Positions 61,416-64,000 of a DNA stretch of 64,000 nucleotides are shown piece after piece. The notes under the pieces are model-generated. The model saw nothing but the letters and a program-made list of their open reading frames with translations, was not told the DNA's origin and did not search any database. The DNA is taken from NCBI GenBank assembly GCA_964468345.1, contig CAYXVZ010000012.1, positions 49,819 to 113,818 of the forward strand. The letters are read 5' to 3'. Source of the DNA: DALYLB01 sp964468345. Lineage in GTDB: Bacteria; Acidobacteriota; Blastocatellia; RBC074. The first letter of the stretch is position 1. Every line of letters starts with the position of its first letter. The position numbers and the translations under genes were made by a program.

Positions 61416-61934
61416 TCATGCTGCTAACAGCACCGGCATCACATCCGCCAGATATTCGCGCAGCAGTTTCCGCCCGCGGTTGAGGCGCGACATGACAGTG
61501 CCGATGGGGATGCCGAGCAGGTCCTGAATTTCGCGGTAGCTGAAATCCTGCACGTCGGCCAGCAGGATGACGGTGCGGAAACTTTCGGGGACGCGATCGA
61601 GCGCGGCCAGCACGTCTTCATCGGTCAGGTCCTGCGGGACGGGCGGTTCATAGGTGATCTGTTCGAAGAGGGTATTCTCTTCTTCTTTCAGCAGCACGAG
61701 GCGGCTCGATTTCCGGCGGTGATGTTGAATGACGTAGAACATGATCTTGAACATCCATGCCCGAATGTTCGTGCCCGGCGTGAATCGATGAAAGGATTTC
61801 CAGGCCTGGAAATAGGTCTCCTGCACGACATCTTCCGCCTCGACCGGATTGCCGAGAATGCGGCGGGCCGTGCGATAGAGATCGTTCATTTGCGGCATGG
61901 CGAGCGTTTCGAATTCCTGTTGGGTCGTTGTCAT
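61416..61934 (-). CDS. ECF sigma-70 factor
   Basis: The 172-residue protein has region 2 (LYRTARRILGNPVEAEDVVQETYFQAW, IRAWMFKIMFYVIQHHRR) and region 4 (VPESFRTVILLADVQDFSYREIQDLLGIPIGTVMSRLNRGRKLL), the plain two-domain ECF plan. AAGGAAAG precedes ATG 61934. A STAS-domain gene lies 20 bp upstream on the same strand, so the two form an operon: the STAS protein may control an anti-sigma factor or this sigma factor directly. No anti-sigma gene with zinc motif is adjacent. The end of the gene lies close to a repeat. Confidence 0.94.
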   Translation of the reverse strand: MTTTQQEFETLAMPQMNDLYRTARRILGNPVEAEDVVQETYFQAWKSFHRFTPGTNIRAWMFKIMFYVIQHHRRKSSRLVLLKEEENTLFEQITYEPPVPQDLTDEDVLAALDRVPESFRTVILLADVQDFSYREIQDLLGIPIGTVMSRLNRGRKLLREYLADVMPVLLAA

Positions 61935-61954
61935 CGTCTTTCCTTTCACCTTGT

Positions 61955-62206
61955 TCAGACCAGACTGCGAAGTTGTTCCTGCAAAAACGGCGATGCGCGC
62001 AGCAGGCGGGCCTGTCGTCGCTGAAGTTCCTCCAGCAATCGCAAGCCTTCGTGATCGGAGAAATCCAGGCCGGCAAGATCCAGAATCACCGGAGCCGCGG
62101 CGGCTTCGCAGGCGGTGCGCAGCGTGCCGACCCAGGGGCCGATCAAGCGGCCTTCCAGCAGCAGGTGCATTCCGTCCGGTTCCGATTGTTCTGTGATTCG
62201 CAGCAT
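61955..62206 (-). CDS. STAS-domain (anti-anti-sigma-like) protein
   Basis: The 83-residue protein starts at MLRITEQSEPDG (ATG 62206, AGGAGG upstream). Its body LLLEGRLIGPWVGTLRTAC, VILDLAGLDFSDHEGLRLLEEL fits a STAS domain, in which the residue after DFSD is usually the phosphorylated Ser/Thr; here it is His-Glu (SDHEG), although the Ser of FSD may serve. It would work in partner switching. It is translated just before an ECF sigma factor gene. The open frame upstream to 62305 lacks a start signal. Confidence 0.8.
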   Translation of the reverse strand: MLRITEQSEPDGMHLLLEGRLIGPWVGTLRTACEAAAAPVILDLAGLDFSDHEGLRLLEELQRRQARLLRASPFLQEQLRSLV

Positions 62207-62294
62207 CGTGTTTCCTCCTGATGCTGTAGACATTCGCAATGGGAGTGCCAGAAATGGTGGATTGAAAAGAAAGGACTTCGGTGGATTGGCTGGC

Positions 62295-62515
62295 TTCGTA
62301 GCCACGAGGCTTCGTGGCCACGACGTGTGGGGCCACGAACTATCGTGGGGTTTAATGTGGCGGCTGAAACCTGGAGTGCGGCGACCCGGCGCCGCTTTGG
62401 TAGTCCTTTAAAAATTTTGAGAATGGGATATTGAGAGAAGTGATGGCATCCTTTTCATCAGTGATTTTCTGATGAATGGACTACCAAAGCGGCGCCGGGT
62501 CGCCGCACTCCACAT
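62295..62515. repeat. intergenic element with perfect 34-bp inverted ends
   Basis: Ends 62373-62406 (GGAGTGCGGCGACCCGGCGC...) and 62478-62511 are exact reverse complements around 71 bp of AT-rich DNA with its own small hairpin (CATCAGTGATTTTCTGATG). It looks like a miniature element with terminal inverted repeats. Just upstream, at 62295-62340, GTAGCCACGAGGCTTCGTGG/CCACGACGTGTGGGGCCACG forms another short palindrome. Confidence 0.92.
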
Positions 62516-62518
62516 GTC

Positions 62519-63757
62519 TCAATGATGCGGTTGGCCGAGCATGCAGCGCACGGTGTCGCGCGCGATCAGCAGTTCTTCATCCGTCGGAATCACATAGGCC
62601 GCAAGGCGCGAATCCTCCGTGCTGATGCGGCCTTCTTTCATCTCCGGCGTATTTCGATCGGCATCGAGCGATAAGCCCATCCATTGCAGCCCTTCGCAGA
62701 TGCGCGCGCGGACCTCCGGGGAGTTCTCGCCGATGCCGCCCGTGAAGACGATCGCGTCCGTGCCGTTCATCGCCGCCAGATAAGAGCCGATGTATTTGCG
62801 GGCGCGATAACAAAACAGATCGATGGCGAGGCGCGCGCGACGATCGTCGTTCTCTCGCGCTTCATCGAGCAGTTCGCGCATATCGTGCGTGAGGCCTGAA
62901 ATGCCGAGCAATCCGGCTTGTTTATTGAGCAGGGTTTCGACTTCGTGCGGCGCGAGGCCTTCTTTCGTGCCGATGAAGTCGATGATCGCCGGGTCGAGGT
63001 CGCCGGAGCGGGTGCCCATCACGAGGCCTTCGAGCGGCGTCAGTCCCATCGATGTATCGATCGATTCGCCCGCCTTGATCGCCGTGGCCGAACAGCCATT
63101 GCCGAGGTGCAGCGTGATGATGTTGGTCTGTTCGCGCGTCAGATTGCAGAGCTGTCGGTAGCGATGCGCGACATAGCGATGCGACGTGCCGTGGAATCCA
63201 TACCGCCGCACGCGATGGCGGCGATAAAACTGATAGGGCAGGGCATAAAGATACGCGTGACTCGGCAGCGTCTGATGAAAGGCCGTGTCGAAGACCGCGA
63301 CCTGCGGCAGCCCCGCGCCGAACAGATCGCGGGCGGCCATGATGCCCTTGATATTGGCCGGATTGTGCAGCGGCGCGAGATCGATGCAGTCGTCGATTTC
63401 CTGCAGGACTTCTTTGGTGATCAGCACCGATTCCTTGAATCGTTCGCCGCCGTGTACGACGCGATGCCCGACGGCGTGAATATCGGCGATGCTCTGCACG
63501 TCGTCGATGCCGGACTGCCCCGACGACACCCAGCGGAGAATGAAATCCACCGCGGCCCGCACATCCCGCAGCGAAGCCGTCGAACGTTGCTGCGGGCCGT
63601 CGCCCGCCCGCAGCGAGACGATCGCTTCGCCCCCGATTCGCTCGATGGCGCCGCGCGCCAGCCGCCGATCCGTGTTTTGAGAGATTCGCTCCAGATCCGT
63701 CGCAATCAATTGAAACTTGACGCTGGAACTGCCGCAATTGAGAACAAGAATATTCAA
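62519..63757 (-). CDS. ackA: acetate kinase
   Basis: The 412-residue protein converts acetate and ATP to acetyl phosphate and ADP. Signature 1 is LVLNCGSSSVKF near residue 5 and signature 2 is GHRVVHGGERF at about 90. The sequence also has FDTAFHQTLP, YGFHGTSHRYVAHR, LHLGNGCSATA, DTSMGLTPLEGLVMGTRSGD and FTGGIGENSPEVR. All catalytic residues appear intact. No ATG fits; TTG at 63757 behind GGAG gives the standard N-terminus, so I use it. No phosphotransacetylase is adjacent. It lies between a miniature element and a hairpin at the window end. Confidence 0.96.
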   Translation of the reverse strand: MNILVLNCGSSSVKFQLIATDLERISQNTDRRLARGAIERIGGEAIVSLRAGDGPQQRSTASLRDVRAAVDFILRWVSSGQSGIDDVQSIADIHAVGHRVVHGGERFKESVLITKEVLQEIDDCIDLAPLHNPANIKGIMAARDLFGAGLPQVAVFDTAFHQTLPSHAYLYALPYQFYRRHRVRRYGFHGTSHRYVAHRYRQLCNLTREQTNIITLHLGNGCSATAIKAGESIDTSMGLTPLEGLVMGTRSGDLDPAIIDFIGTKEGLAPHEVETLLNKQAGLLGISGLTHDMRELLDEARENDDRRARLAIDLFCYRARKYIGSYLAAMNGTDAIVFTGGIGENSPEVRARICEGLQWMGLSLDADRNTPEMKEGRISTEDSRLAAYVIPTDEELLIARDTVRCMLGQPHH

Positions 63758-63820
63758 GAGTCGCTCCAATCGATCGGCTATCTTTCCTGAAAGGCGATTC
63801 GATTGCAACCTGAAAACAGG

Positions 63821-64000
63821 GGCGAGGGGCGAGGGGCGAGTTGAAAGTGCTGAGTGCTGAGTGCTGAGTGCTGAGTGAAAAGCAGTATGAACAGATCGTC
63901 CGTTCAATAATTTTAAAGCGGAAATTTTCCTGGAAGAGAAAATTCTCTTGCTTTTCACTCAGCACTCAGCACTCAGCACTTTCAACTCGCCCCTCGCCCC
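63821..64000. repeat. hairpin of GGGGCGA and GTGCTGA tandem words, cut by window end
   Basis: CAGGGGCGAGGGGCGAGGGG and four GTGCTGA heptamers (63848-63877) on the left are mirrored by TCACTCAGCACTCAGCACTC and CTCGCCCCTCGCCCC on the right around about 80 bp. It lies upstream of ackA. Confidence 0.93.

Overview
The window looks like a chromosomal segment of an Acidobacteriota-type soil or thermal bacterium, possibly a Blastocatellia relative. This rests on gene content rather than any marker gene: a TIGR02999-type ECF sigma factor near a Ser/Thr kinase with PD40 repeats, a very large Oar-like TonB-dependent receptor ending in Phe, a DUF5916 protein, a HbpS-cupin fusion, an MGH1-type glucosidase, and many secreted M28, amidohydrolase and propeller enzymes. 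Coding DNA is GC-rich at codon position three, so long antisense open frames are common and were discarded. No rRNA, CRISPR array, insertion-sequence transposase or replication gene was found.

Layout. 1-11 kb: ECF sigma factor (cut by the window edge), SnoaL-like protein, Ser/Thr kinase, a cytochrome c/PHM-like copper protein facing a PAL-like NHL propeller, M28 peptidase, cupin, amidohydrolase. 11-13 kb: small secreted or membrane proteins. 13.0-13.7 kb: a tRNA-Ile(CAU) gene split by a group I intron that carries an HNH endonuclease gene on the opposite strand. 13.9-18.8 kb: beta-CASP RNase-like protein and TonB-dependent receptor. 18.8-20.6 kb: a gene-poor stretch with possible small ORFs and a decayed gene. 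20.6-32.4 kb: mostly minus-strand housekeeping and secreted genes, including galactokinase, a lipoprotein and an SGLT-type sodium/sugar symporter that form a galactose-use neighbourhood.

32.6-44.3 kb is the most striking part. After tRNA-Ser(GCU) all genes run on the + strand with little spacing: a zinc-ribbon RDD membrane protein, a reverse-transcriptase-like protein without the catalytic aspartates, an ECF sigma factor, a small membrane protein, a STAND ATPase, a 1221-residue STAND-like/GAF/PAS/GAF/histidine kinase, a response regulator, a TIR protein and an HExxH (gluzincin-type) peptidase. I read this as a signal-transducing conflict or stress-response system with TIR and peptidase effectors. 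The order and the dead RT do not match any system I know. It contains none of the intergenic hairpins that fill the rest of the window.

44.3-64 kb: two near-identical copies of a candidate structured RNA flank a DUF5916 gene. They are followed by an aquaporin, spondin-domain, HbpS-cupin and SMP-30 genes, a tandem palindrome array, a DUF4062-STAND-TPR protein (a second NLR-like conflict ATPase), GMC oxidoreductase, two-domain VOC protein, glucosidase, STAS protein plus ECF sigma factor, and acetate kinase.

Almost every intergenic gap outside the 33-44 kb cassette holds a long, often perfect hairpin built from a few short words. Some of these have entered genes: one supplies the signal peptide of the VOC protein, and others have altered the glucosidase and DUF1992 coding ends. 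Two copies of one palindrome differ by matched changes in both arms.
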